The position numbers and the translations under genes were made by a program. This document shows positions 18,378 through 26,713 of a stretch of DNA of 64,000 nt, in pieces. Source of the DNA: Eubacterium sp. UBA5416 (lineage in GTDB: Bacteria > Bacillota > Clostridia > Lachnospirales > Lachnospiraceae); NCBI GenBank assembly GCA_002409525.1, contig DHNM01000002.1:1-64000 (forward strand). Reading direction: 5' to 3'. Positions within the stretch are counted from its first letter, which is position 1, and every line of letters begins with the position of its first letter. Under the pieces are notes generated by a model. That model made no database searches, was not told the origin of the DNA, and was given only the letters and a program-made list of their open reading frames with translations.

Positions 18378-18938
18378 ATATTTTCCCTCCTTTTAATATC
18401 TCTGCTCTTATGATACTAAATAAGATGGTTTAATTCTCGTCGCTTTTCTTATAAAAATGTGCAGTTTTGACCATTTTTCACATCATGGCTCTGATTTAGT
18501 ATAAATATCATACAATTATTTATTGTTGTTTTTGTGTATATATGAACCAATTTCCAACAATTTTTATTACTTTCAAGAGCGTCGAAGAACTGAAATTTTT
18601 AAAATGCGTACCAGAGTTCTTTGATGGATGAATACGATGTTCCTCCTGCCTAGGCAAGTGAGTATATTATTATTCAGAAATGATGGATATGATCAGAGGT
18701 CTTCTGAGTCAGATGTTGAAAGATAATTCTTTTTTTGTCCAGATTGGAGGGTGATTTTTTCTTTTTATCCATGCGTATTTATGTTAAAATAAAAACAGAC
18801 AGTACGGTTTGTAACAGAATTCTTCTAAAGCAATGAAAAAGCCCTGCATCTTTCGATGCTCGGTAATTCAATTGCCGAGTAGTTCACAAGTTGTATGATG
18901 CACGAAAATAAAAGAATAACCTAAGGAGGAACCATCTT
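18378..18938. other. Intergenic region between divergent genes
   Basis: This AT-rich stretch of 561 bases must hold the promoters of the giant lyase gene (leftward) and the aldehyde dehydrogenase gene (rightward). I find no clean sigma-A promoter pair for either. Two short reading frames (29 residues at 18542-18631 and 24 residues at about 18682-18756) lack ribosome binding sites. The tandem hairpins at 18846-18879 are listed separately. Confidence 0.5.
18846..18879 (+). promoter_or_regulatory. Tandem hairpins in the dehydrogenase leader
   Basis: Two back-to-back stems lie 60-90 bases before the start codon: GCATC/GATGC with a TTTC loop (18846-18859), then CTCGGTAA/TTGCCGAG with one G-U pair (18859-18879). 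There is no following T-run, so they look like a leader structure rather than a terminator. Confidence 0.4.
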
Positions 18939-20345
18939 ATGAAAACTTATGACAAAATCTTTTATAACGGTAAATGGCGGACATCCACGGGAAATAATTA
19001 TTTAGATGTCATCGATTCTAACACAGAAAAACCGATTGCCAAAGTGATCAACGCAACTCATGAGGATGTCGATGCGGCTGTCGACTCAGCGAGAAAATCT
19101 TTTCCGGCGTGGAATGAAACAGATCCAAAGGAGCGGGCCCTCTTTGTCCAGAAGATACTTGCAGGTGTGATTGACAGACGGTCTGAAATTGAAGAAACCA
19201 TTATTGCGGAACTGGGATCAGCAAAACGGTTTGTCCAGGAAGGACAGGTTGATATGTCAATCAACGAGATCGCAGCAACACTGGAAGAGTTCGAACATTT
19301 CAGCTTTGCAGAGCCTCTGGACAACACCATCATACAAAAAGAAGGCACCGGAGTTGTGGCATGCATCACTCCCTGGAACTATCCACTGAATCAGATCCAG
19401 CGCAAGATCACTCCGGCACTTCTGACCGGTAATACTGTCGTTGTCAATCCTGCATCAGACACACCACTGACAGCCATTCTTTATGCCGAAATTATCGAAG
19501 ATGCCGGGCTTCCGGACGGTGTATTTAATCTGATTACCGGAAAAGGCAGTGATACAGGAGACTACCTTTCAAAACACCCGGATGTCGATATGATATCTTT
19601 TACGGGCTCAACTGCAGTCGGAAAAGGGCTATATACAAATGCCTCTACAACTGTGAAAAAACTCGTTTTAGAATTAGGCGGAAAATCAGCGATGGTATAC
19701 CTGAAAGGCGGAGATTTGAAATTTGCAGTCAAATCAGCAGCTGATACGGTACTGGACAATCAGGGACAGACATGTTCCGCACTGACACGACTGTTTGTAC
19801 CGGCAGACGAACTGGAAACAACAAAACAGATCCTTAAAGACTATTATGCCGATGTAGTTGTCGGAGATCCCAAAAATGATCATACAAAAGTAGGACCAAT
19901 GGTTTCGAAAACCCAGATGGAACGAGTCCTTTCGTATATCGAAAAGGGCAAAGAGGAAGGTGCCGAAGTTCTGCTTGGTGGTCACCGCGTCGACCGTCCG
20001 GGATATTTTATTGAACCGACGGTATTTGTCAACGTAAAAAATGATATGACGATCGCTCAGGAAGAGATCTTTGGTCCTGTACTTTCTGTCCTTACCTATG
20101 ATACTCCGGGGGAAGCCCTCAGACTGGCAAATGATTCCAACTACGGCTTGTCCGGAGCTGTTGTAGGACCGCCTGATCAGGCGTATGATTTTGCTAAAAA
20201 GATGCGAACCGGGAATGTAAGCGTAAACAATTCCGAGGACTCTTCGAAGGCTCCGTTTGGCGGATACAAGCAATCGGGACTCGGCCGGGAAAACGGCATC
20301 TATGGACTGGAGGATTATCTTGAGATAAAAACGATATTTCAATAA
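18939..20345 (+). CDS. NAD(P)-dependent aldehyde dehydrogenase family protein
   Basis: The 468-residue cytoplasmic enzyme oxidises an aldehyde to the acid. Seen in order: TPWNYP with the oxyanion asparagine 147, FTGSTAVGK (221-229), LELGGKS with general base glutamate 245, NQGQTCSA with nucleophile cysteine 279, and EEIFGPV near 375. A usual KPSE-type block is here VNPASDTP: the conserved lysine that contacts the cofactor ribose is asparagine 170. The substrate is unknown. Succinate semialdehyde and lactaldehyde (a rhamnose breakdown product) are both possible. A strong AAGGAGG site precedes the ATG, and a hairpin terminator follows. A short remnant of a second copy lies at 20885-20918. Confidence 0.9.
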   Translation: MKTYDKIFYNGKWRTSTGNNYLDVIDSNTEKPIAKVINATHEDVDAAVDSARKSFPAWNETDPKERALFVQKILAGVIDRRSEIEETIIAELGSAKRFVQEGQVDMSINEIAATLEEFEHFSFAEPLDNTIIQKEGTGVVACITPWNYPLNQIQRKITPALLTGNTVVVNPASDTPLTAILYAEIIEDAGLPDGVFNLITGKGSDTGDYLSKHPDVDMISFTGSTAVGKGLYTNASTTVKKLVLELGGKSAMVYLKGGDLKFAVKSAADTVLDNQGQTCSALTRLFVPADELETTKQILKDYYADVVVGDPKNDHTKVGPMVSKTQMERVLSYIEKGKEEGAEVLLGGHRVDRPGYFIEPTVFVNVKNDMTIAQEEIFGPVLSVLTYDTPGEALRLANDSNYGLSGAVVGPPDQAYDFAKKMRTGNVSVNNSEDSSKAPFGGYKQSGLGRENGIYGLEDYLEIKTIFQ

Positions 20346-20392
20346 TCTACTCCAATGAAAAGAGGCTGGTCATTGATCGACCAGCCTCTTTC
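20342..20392. repeat. Direct repeat copy 1, containing the dehydrogenase terminator
   Basis: About 51 bases starting at the dehydrogenase stop codon recur at 20917-20967 with about three differences. The unit contains a 13-bp stem (AAAGAGGCTGGTC with its complement, loop ATTGATC) followed by TCTCT, which acts as a terminator for the dehydrogenase. The two copies flank the toxin-antitoxin remnant. Confidence 0.9.
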
Positions 20393-20679
20393 TCTAACTG
20401 CACAGCTCCGTACTGCCGGGATATGATGAGCATAAGATCGCCATGACGGACAATTTGATAAACTATTCTCAAACCCGCACCACGAAGTTTGATTTTTAAG
20501 AAACCAGAAAGATTGGTTTTATTGTTCTTTCCCAGGGGTTTTCCATAGCCGCCTTCATTTTCCGGAAGAGGATTTTTACAAGCTTTTTGGATAGCTTTTC
20601 GTACAAGTATCTTTTGACTTCCATCTAGTTTTCGAAGGTCTTCAAGGGCTTCAGGAAGATATTTTATATTCCAGTTCAT
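20347..20679 (-). CDS. RelE/ParE-superfamily toxin with an altered C terminus
   Basis: The 110-residue protein matches RelE-type mRNA interferases: YLPEALEDLRKL near the start, YGKPLG and LSGFLKIKL in the middle, and LRIVYQIVRHGDLMLII. After about residue 85 the expected short end strand and helix is replaced by a tail (SRQYGAVQ... and on) that is read partly from the flanking direct repeat. This suggests the true 3' end was lost and translation now runs into the repeat. The start overlaps the antitoxin stop by four bases. Activity is doubtful. It lies between two copies of the dehydrogenase terminator. Confidence 0.75.
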   Translation of the reverse strand: MNWNIKYLPEALEDLRKLDGSQKILVRKAIQKACKNPLPENEGGYGKPLGKNNKTNLSGFLKIKLRGAGLRIVYQIVRHGDLMLIISRQYGAVQLEKEAGRSMTSLFSLE

Positions 20680-20864
20680 TCGAATTCAATCTCATCTGTA
20701 TTTTCATAATCAGAAGATGTAAATTCAAATTCCTGATCCACTTGTTCCTGGGAGATCATTGTGGACGGATCAAAATGAGACATACGCTGTGAAGCGACAG
20801 ATAATAGATGTGCATCATTTACCTCATCCAGTAGATCAATATATTCTTCCGGAGGTATTATCAT
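20676..20864 (-). pseudogene. Truncated Phd/YefM-type antitoxin remnant
   Basis: The 62-residue frame resembles only the C-terminal, toxin-binding half of a Phd/YefM antitoxin: an IIPPEEYIDLLDEV core, a helix, then DPSTMISQEQV and an acidic end. The N-terminal DNA-binding half is missing. In the same frame the sequence extends only four codons upstream (K-A-H-L) before a stop, and a fragment of a dehydrogenase gene begins within about 20 bases. No ribosome binding site precedes the ATG. It may still be translated, since a toxin follows directly, but it should not be able to bind DNA as the family normally does. Confidence 0.6.
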
Positions 20865-20884
20865 TAAATGAGCTTTTTATACGT

Positions 20885-20918
20885 CAAAGTTTTCAACGCA
20901 GATCATAAGGATGTCGAT
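20885..20918 (+). pseudogene. Remnant of a second aldehyde dehydrogenase gene
   Basis: These 34 bases match 19040-19073, inside the 5' part of the dehydrogenase gene, with only five differences. The frame reads VKVFNADHKDVD against AKVINATHEDVD. At 20917 it runs directly into the copy of that gene's 3' flank and terminator. It is therefore an internally deleted duplicate from which about 1.27 kb of coding sequence has been lost. Confidence 0.8.
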
Positions 20919-20967
20919 AATCTACTCCAATAGAAAGAGGCTGGTCATTGATCGACCAGTCTCTTTC
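20917..20967. repeat. Direct repeat copy 2, with bidirectional terminator
   Basis: Second copy of the 51-base unit at 20342-20392. The hairpin keeps its stem apart from one C-to-T change that leaves a G-U pair. It now lies downstream of the minus-strand pectate lyase gene and probably terminates that operon. Confidence 0.88.
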
Positions 20968-21003
20968 TTGATCTACTGCTTATCTACTACTATTTTCTCA
21001 ATC

Positions 21004-24000
21004 TCAGATCTCCCCCAGATCTTTCCATGTTTCTTCTGTCTTATCTGGTTTTTCGTTTCGATTCCACCACTGTGCTTCCCAGATATGTTCCTGATATACG
21101 ACTTTATCGCCGGACGTATAAATTTGAGAATTTGTCCATCTGCGGTAATCACCGTTTCCAGCCGAAACTTCTCTTCCAAACTCTGCCCATGGACCGGCAG
21201 GGTCATTCCCGGGGACATCCCCTTTTGACCACCACTGTGCTTCGAATACACTTCCCTGATAACTCACTTGATCTCCGGATTCATAGATCTGATCTTCATC
21301 CCATCCTACGGGAAGAGTCGTAACAGTAATCCTATTTGAAGATTCTGATTCACCTGCCGCATTGGACGCTGTTACATAATACGTGTAGGTTGTATTTGGT
21401 TTTGCTGAACGATCATAGAATGTTTTAACTTTCGCCGTACCAACTTCTTTTGGCTCTTCTGAGTCTGATCCACGGTAAATCACATATTCCGTCTGTCCGC
21501 CGCCGGAATCCCATATCAGGCCGGCAAACATATCCCCGACCATACCGGTCAACAACTGATCCGGAGCATTCGGACATGGCAGGTCAATGTCTAGCTCTTC
21601 ACTGTATTCGGATTCTCCCAGCTCATTGAATGCTGTCACTACAAAGCTATAGCTCACATTCGAAGTGCTGAATCCTTTATCTTCATACTGCGTTTCACCG
21701 GTTTCAGCAATTTTTTCATACTCTCCGTCTTTCTCACGGCGATAGAGCCGATATCCTTCCGCTCCTTCTACCGGTTCCCATTGAACAGAAAACGCAGTAC
21801 TTGTCACTTCTTTCGCAGACAGTCCTGCAGAAGGAGCTACTTTGTCCAGTTCCGGATTAGTTGTCACCTCCACGGGCTGTGACAACTCAGACTCTCCAGC
21901 TTCCGAAACAGCGGAAACCCTATAGTAATATGTTGTCGATGCTTCTGTTGTATTATCCTGAAACTCTGAATTATGAACCGCTCCGAGAATCTGATACGCT
22001 CCATCTATATCTGTCGACCTGTATATGACTGTGCCCAGCGCTTCTTCCGTCGAAGTCCAGGAAAGTTTTGTAAAATAGCTTCCATGGTCACTAACTTCAA
22101 GATCTTCAGGTTCCTGCGGTACGGGCTGTGAGGAGTCAATCATGAGTGCATCTGCTGAATTGGAAAGCTCAGACTCCCCGCCGGAGTTTACTGCCGACAC
22201 CTGATAGGAATATTGGATTCCGGCAGCTGCATCCTCGTCCACAAAATCACTTTCTGAAGTACTTCCTATCACCCGCATATCCGAATCAAAGATCGAAGAA
22301 CGATAGAGCAGGTAAGAATCAGCGTCCTCAGAAGTACTCCATTTAAGAGAAACGGAAGAATCCGCAGTCTCAGCCTGTAAATTCTTTGGCTCTGTAGCCG
22401 GAGGGGATGTCTCCTGATCCGTAGGTTTAACTAGAACAAAATAATTCATGTTTTTACTATTTCCATTTGAACCCATTGTCACCTTAGAGCCGGCTGAATA
22501 ATCTGCTTTATATACGTCCCAGCTGACCGGCTGATCATCTTCAATCGTAACTCCAGTATCCTCATAACTTTCTTTGAGCCAATCCGGTTTTTTTGATTTC
22601 GAGATTCTGGAATCATGTGCCACATATATCTCGGCATCTGCATTAAGGTAAAAGCTCAGCAGATCATCATTAGAGGCACTACGGGATTCCACTACCGTGC
22701 GAATCCACTCCAGGCCTTTCAATTCTTCCGGAACCTTCTCAAATTTATAGGCTTTTGTGCCTGTCATACGGTCTCCTGCCACATAATCACCTGGCTGGAA
22801 GTTTTGTTGAATCGACCATTTCTTTGCATTTTCCTCACCATTCCCTCCGATGTCATTTACCAGTACATTGCGGAGTATTTCACCATCCAATACCGCCAGA
22901 ATCTCTTTTTCTTTCTCCGGTTCTTTCTCGATCGGAGGATCAAATACTTCACCTGACCATTCCACAGGTGTCATAGGATATCCAGATGGAAATCCCGGCT
23001 CTGCCAGTTCACTCAAGTATTCTTCGAGATTTGTATAACCATTACCGTCCGGATCTTCATTGCGGTCCTCCGGATTTTCGGGATCAATCCCATTCCTGAT
23101 TTCCCACTCGTCCGGCATGCCATCCTGATCGGTGTCAAGTGGTGCCTTTCCTTCTTCAAGTTTCGGATATCCCCCGACATCATTTTCATTTCCGATAATC
23201 GCACCTGTCTGATTTCTTACATCATCCATCACTCGTATATCGACCTGATCACGTTTCACGCTGGCACCCGCATAATCAAGGATGTCCTCATAGGCATCCT
23301 CCGGACTCTGTGTATGAACCGGCGGGTATTCAAACCGGTCTGGTACAAGATTGGCAGGACGACTCTCCTCTATCATTCCAGTACCGGTATCTGTTCCATC
23401 AAGCTTTCCATTCTTGTTGCTGTCGATCCGGTTATCCTGCAGATAAAGATTATAATTATCATTTCCACGCACGATCGCATTCTCGGGATTCTTGGAATTC
23501 ACCCCTGCAATAAAATAGTTCCCAACTACATTTCCGTACCCTTTTGTTCCGGACTCACCACCGGCAACGTAGGGGTAATCTCCCCAGTTATACACAATAT
23601 TATTCACGAAATCCATCACGCCTTTAGCTTTTGGATTCCGGTCATTATTATGAGCATAAAGATCATGATGCATGGAAATCGTATTCATCTCCACAAGTCC
23701 GCCCATCGAATGTGTGAGAAGACCTTCTGACATGATCGTCCACTGAACGGAGATGTTTTTCGACTTCTGATCCTCGTATTTCTTACTCTTGATCGAAAGG
23801 ACCTCATCTCCACCCCAGGAATAAGAGCAGTGATCAATCATCATATTCTGGCAGTCCTCCAGATACATCGAGTCATCCTGAGTTTTCTCTGCCCCTGTTC
23901 GAAACCGCATATAGCGCATGACCACGTCGCTGCAATTGATAAACCGTATGGTCTCTCCCTTCACGGTAACGCCGCCACCGGGAGCCGTCTGACCTGCTAT

Positions 24001-24354
24001 CGTGATGTTTGAACTGTTTTTGACCACTGTCTTTGGAATCTCAAGATCACCGGATATCCCAAATACGATCGTCCTTGGAATATCCCCGACAGTCATCAGG
24101 GCATCATGAAAGGTACCCGGCCCTGTCAGTTCCCGGCTATTCACGACATATACCTCTCCGCCGCGTCCCCCTTTAGCGGCATATCCGAATCCCTCTGCTC
24201 CCGGAAATGCGGGAAGTTGATCATAGTCTGCTTTTACCCGATCCGGCGGCAGCAGCAAAAGCGCACCCGCCGCAGCCAGAGATACCGCCATAGCCGAACA
24301 TCTGAGTCTGAACTTTTTTTCTCTGATCTTCCTTTCTTCTTTCACTTTCCACAT
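21004..24354 (-). CDS. Secreted PL1 pectate lyase with FN3 and CBM5/12 modules
   Basis: The enzyme cleaves homogalacturonan outside the cell by beta-elimination. In numbering from the longest frame (M1 at 24384): signal segment about 29-51; PL1 beta-helix about 53-400 (FPGAEGFG, GGRGG, MMIDHCSYSWGGDEVLSI); a Ca-binding TSP3-like stretch 415-457 (DTDQDGMPDEWE); an unrecognised beta-rich module 493-655; four FN3 (663-1023); and two chitin-binding type 3 (CBM5/12) modules, 1026-1070 and 1080-1124, each with an EAQWW core. The better start is M11 at 24354: an AGGAGAAGG site sits just before it, and it avoids overlap with the upstream lyase gene. It has no dockerin or sorting signal. It is the last gene of operon E. 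Confidence 0.92.
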   Translation of the reverse strand: MWKVKEERKIREKKFRLRCSAMAVSLAAAGALLLLPPDRVKADYDQLPAFPGAEGFGYAAKGGRGGEVYVVNSRELTGPGTFHDALMTVGDIPRTIVFGISGDLEIPKTVVKNSSNITIAGQTAPGGGVTVKGETIRFINCSDVVMRYMRFRTGAEKTQDDSMYLEDCQNMMIDHCSYSWGGDEVLSIKSKKYEDQKSKNISVQWTIMSEGLLTHSMGGLVEMNTISMHHDLYAHNNDRNPKAKGVMDFVNNIVYNWGDYPYVAGGESGTKGYGNVVGNYFIAGVNSKNPENAIVRGNDNYNLYLQDNRIDSNKNGKLDGTDTGTGMIEESRPANLVPDRFEYPPVHTQSPEDAYEDILDYAGASVKRDQVDIRVMDDVRNQTGAIIGNENDVGGYPKLEEGKAPLDTDQDGMPDEWEIRNGIDPENPEDRNEDPDGNGYTNLEEYLSELAEPGFPSGYPMTPVEWSGEVFDPPIEKEPEKEKEILAVLDGEILRNVLVNDIGGNGEENAKKWSIQQNFQPGDYVAGDRMTGTKAYKFEKVPEELKGLEWIRTVVESRSASNDDLLSFYLNADAEIYVAHDSRISKSKKPDWLKESYEDTGVTIEDDQPVSWDVYKADYSAGSKVTMGSNGNSKNMNYFVLVKPTDQETSPPATEPKNLQAETADSSVSLKWSTSEDADSYLLYRSSIFDSDMRVIGSTSESDFVDEDAAAGIQYSYQVSAVNSGGESELSNSADALMIDSSQPVPQEPEDLEVSDHGSYFTKLSWTSTEEALGTVIYRSTDIDGAYQILGAVHNSEFQDNTTEASTTYYYRVSAVSEAGESELSQPVEVTTNPELDKVAPSAGLSAKEVTSTAFSVQWEPVEGAEGYRLYRREKDGEYEKIAETGETQYEDKGFSTSNVSYSFVVTAFNELGESEYSEELDIDLPCPNAPDQLLTGMVGDMFAGLIWDSGGGQTEYVIYRGSDSEEPKEVGTAKVKTFYDRSAKPNTTYTYYVTASNAAGESESSNRITVTTLPVGWDEDQIYESGDQVSYQGSVFEAQWWSKGDVPGNDPAGPWAEFGREVSAGNGDYRRWTNSQIYTSGDKVVYQEHIWEAQWWNRNEKPDKTEETWKDLGEI

Positions 24355-24373
24355 TTTATACCTTCTCCTGTAC

Positions 24374-25522
24374 TTATTTTTCAACTTCCGGCAGCTTTGT
24401 TACATCTTCCGGAATATCTACAAGGTACAAATTACAGTAACCACTCACCGTACTGTTAAACAAGATACTCTTCCCATCTGCGGTAAATCTGGGATGTGGG
24501 TGGTGGCTTCCATAATAAAAGCTTCCATCATGCATGCAGAGTACTTTTGCGGAATCGAAATTTTTTCCATTATATCGATACAATTTGATTGATTTTCCAG
24601 AGTCGCTAACAATCAAGTTGAAGTCGTTGGAATGGATGTGATCTGGACTTGGAAATGGTACACATGGAGCCTCTCTTTTATCTGATCCGTCATAGCGCAC
24701 ACATCCAAAACGAGATGTTCCGTCTGGCTCATGTACCTGATAACCGATCTTCTCGCCCTCTGCGAACCAGTATTCATGACCAATCTTCTCACCCTCCACT
24801 CTGCGTTCTCTCAAACGGACCGGAGTTCCTTTATCGGTATCCAAAAGCCAGATTCTGTGATCCACCATCCCCCATGGACCTTCATGACAGAACGTGAGTA
24901 GATTTGTCTTCGTCGGCGATGGATTTACATGTCCGACCCAGCAGTATTCCTGCCAGATTTCATCTGCTTTTTTCGAATCTACATCAACTCGTATGATGCG
25001 GCAGTCCGGCTTCGCCCTAAAGATATCTCTCATCCCCACATAACTTGCTCCAAGGTTGATATGAATTCTTTTCGACAAGTCTTCCATCAACACAATATAT
25101 ACTGACTTCCCATCCGCACCGCTCAAGCCTCCATGAAGTTCAAATCCCTCCGGAGCCTCATAGATCTTTCGTATTTCCAGTGTCAGAAGGTCCAGCGCAT
25201 AAACTGCCCCTGCTCTGATATAATACACTTCCGGTCTTTTGGGGTTTACATCATTGATAAAATCCGCCGGATTTTCTTCTCTGGCTTGAAAATCTGTAAG
25301 CCGGCTGATTTCCCCGCTCTCAATTTCAATGCTGAAAAGATTAGTCGCATTTTTGCGATCAGAAGAAAACAACAGCCGCTTACCGTCATCCCACCATCCG
25401 TTGTTTGTAAAATATTTATGGTGACTGTGGCCAAGATAGGATGTCAGCTGCCATACACCGACCCCTGATACCCTGTCCTGATACCTTATTTTCTCGGATT
25501 TATATGTTTCATATAATTTCAA
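24374..25522 (-). CDS. ogl: PL22 oligogalacturonate lyase
   Basis: The 382-residue cytoplasmic seven-bladed beta-propeller enzyme splits digalacturonate and unsaturated digalacturonate into 4-deoxy-5-keto uronate. The whole length fits the family. Its metal-binding histidine blocks are visible: FCHEGPW (211-217), HIHSN (295-299) and HHPHPRF (340-346). WQLTSYLGHSHHKYFTNNGW near the N terminus is also typical. No signal peptide is present. It sits between GH105 and the secreted pectate lyase, so operon E covers cutting, import and final cleavage of homogalacturonan. The next enzymes of the pathway (KduI, KduD, KdgK, KdgA) are not in this window. Confidence 0.95.
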   Translation of the reverse strand: MKLYETYKSEKIRYQDRVSGVGVWQLTSYLGHSHHKYFTNNGWWDDGKRLLFSSDRKNATNLFSIEIESGEISRLTDFQAREENPADFINDVNPKRPEVYYIRAGAVYALDLLTLEIRKIYEAPEGFELHGGLSGADGKSVYIVLMEDLSKRIHINLGASYVGMRDIFRAKPDCRIIRVDVDSKKADEIWQEYCWVGHVNPSPTKTNLLTFCHEGPWGMVDHRIWLLDTDKGTPVRLRERRVEGEKIGHEYWFAEGEKIGYQVHEPDGTSRFGCVRYDGSDKREAPCVPFPSPDHIHSNDFNLIVSDSGKSIKLYRYNGKNFDSAKVLCMHDGSFYYGSHHPHPRFTADGKSILFNSTVSGYCNLYLVDIPEDVTKLPEVEK

Positions 25523-25561
25523 CTTTCTACCTCCCTACAGCTTATTTTGCCGCATGTTTTT

Positions 25562-26656
25562 CTAATATACCCTCTGTAATTCCGTACACATGAGCAGAAA
25601 TGCTCCTGTCCCATGTAAATCATTCTCTCCGGTAGGCCGGTTACAGTAGTGACCATAATCCCCCACACCTGTACCAACGCAGATTCCATCGATAATCAAG
25701 TCATCTCCACGATATTTCAGGCGATCTACTATTCCATCAAAAGCTTTTTTTGCTGCTTGTATATTACTCCGATCTAAGAATCCCATCCGCACAGCCTTGC
25801 AGATTGCCGCTGCGAACAGGCAGCTGCAGGATGTTTCCAGCCAGTTTCCGGGAACTTCACCTTTATCGACGACCTGATACCACAGCCCACTCTCATCCTG
25901 ATAGCATTCCACGGCCAATAAAAGGTCTGTTGCCATTCGAATCAATTCCTGACGGCCGGAAAAATCTTCTGGCATACACTCAATTTCATCGAGCAGTGCC
26001 ACCGGCACCCATCCAATTGCTCTTCCCCAGAATTCCGGTGACTTTCCGGTTTCGGGGTCTGCCCATGGTCTTTGTTTCTTGCTATCCCAGGCATGGCAGA
26101 ACAGCCCCGTCTTCTCATCCTTTGTTTTTTCCCGCATCAAAAGTGCCTGACAGGCACAGATATCAAAACATTCGGGATCATCAAAGTACTTTCCATATAA
26201 CGCGAGAATCGGCCCGGCCATGTACAGCCCATCCAGCCACATCTGGTCTTTGCACTTTACTTTATGCCAGTAACCACCCTCCTTGTTTTTCGGAAAATTC
26301 TTCACCACATGGATCAGATACCGGATTGCTTTCGCATAGCGCTCATCCCCCGTTTCCTGATACATCCGAAAGATCAGAATACCCGGCTGTATATCGTCTA
26401 ATTCATCGGAATCAAACGCCAGAACCTCACCATCCAACTTAACCAGACTGTTCACCCATGCGTTAATATATTCCTTGTATTTCTTATCACCACATAGTTC
26501 GTAAGTTTTCTCCATGCCGGAAAGGAACACACCCTGATGATAATGGAAATGTCCCTTAGGCGGCAGATCTACCGCGCTAAATTTTCTCATCATGGTGTCG
26601 CAGGCCTGCTTTGCATAATCCAATGGGATTTTCTCTGCATTCTTACTATTGTTCAT
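25562..26656 (-). CDS. GH105/GH88-like unsaturated uronyl hydrolase
   Basis: This protein of about 364 residues is an alpha/alpha-barrel hydrolase related to YesR/YteR. It removes unsaturated uronic acid from the end of imported oligosaccharides. Seen: WLDGLYMAGPILALYG, WGRAIGWVPVALLD and the C-terminal DLHGTGAFLLMCTEL, all typical of the family. The second ATG (26656) has better spacing from the AGGAGA site than the ATG two codons earlier. It is only distantly similar to the GH105 at 2680-3729. Its place beside PL22 suggests it acts on galacturonan or mixed pectin oligomers (inferred). Confidence 0.9.
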   Translation of the reverse strand: MNNSKNAEKIPLDYAKQACDTMMRKFSAVDLPPKGHFHYHQGVFLSGMEKTYELCGDKKYKEYINAWVNSLVKLDGEVLAFDSDELDDIQPGILIFRMYQETGDERYAKAIRYLIHVVKNFPKNKEGGYWHKVKCKDQMWLDGLYMAGPILALYGKYFDDPECFDICACQALLMREKTKDEKTGLFCHAWDSKKQRPWADPETGKSPEFWGRAIGWVPVALLDEIECMPEDFSGRQELIRMATDLLLAVECYQDESGLWYQVVDKGEVPGNWLETSCSCLFAAAICKAVRMGFLDRSNIQAAKKAFDGIVDRLKYRGDDLIIDGICVGTGVGDYGHYCNRPTGENDLHGTGAFLLMCTELQRVY

Positions 26657-26713
26657 AATCATTCTCCTGTTTTTTTCTATTATATCATGATGTCTGCGGG
26701 TTGCTGTGTGCTC

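Noticed and set aside
18542..18756. Two very short plus-strand frames (29 and 24 residues) in the large intergenic region
   Set aside because: Neither has a ribosome binding site or a recognisable family. They could be gene debris but nothing supports it.
25750..26442. 230-residue plus-strand frame opposite the GH105 gene
   Set aside because: Long open frame rich in Pro, His, Ser and Arg, typical of antisense reading of a conserved gene. No start signal.
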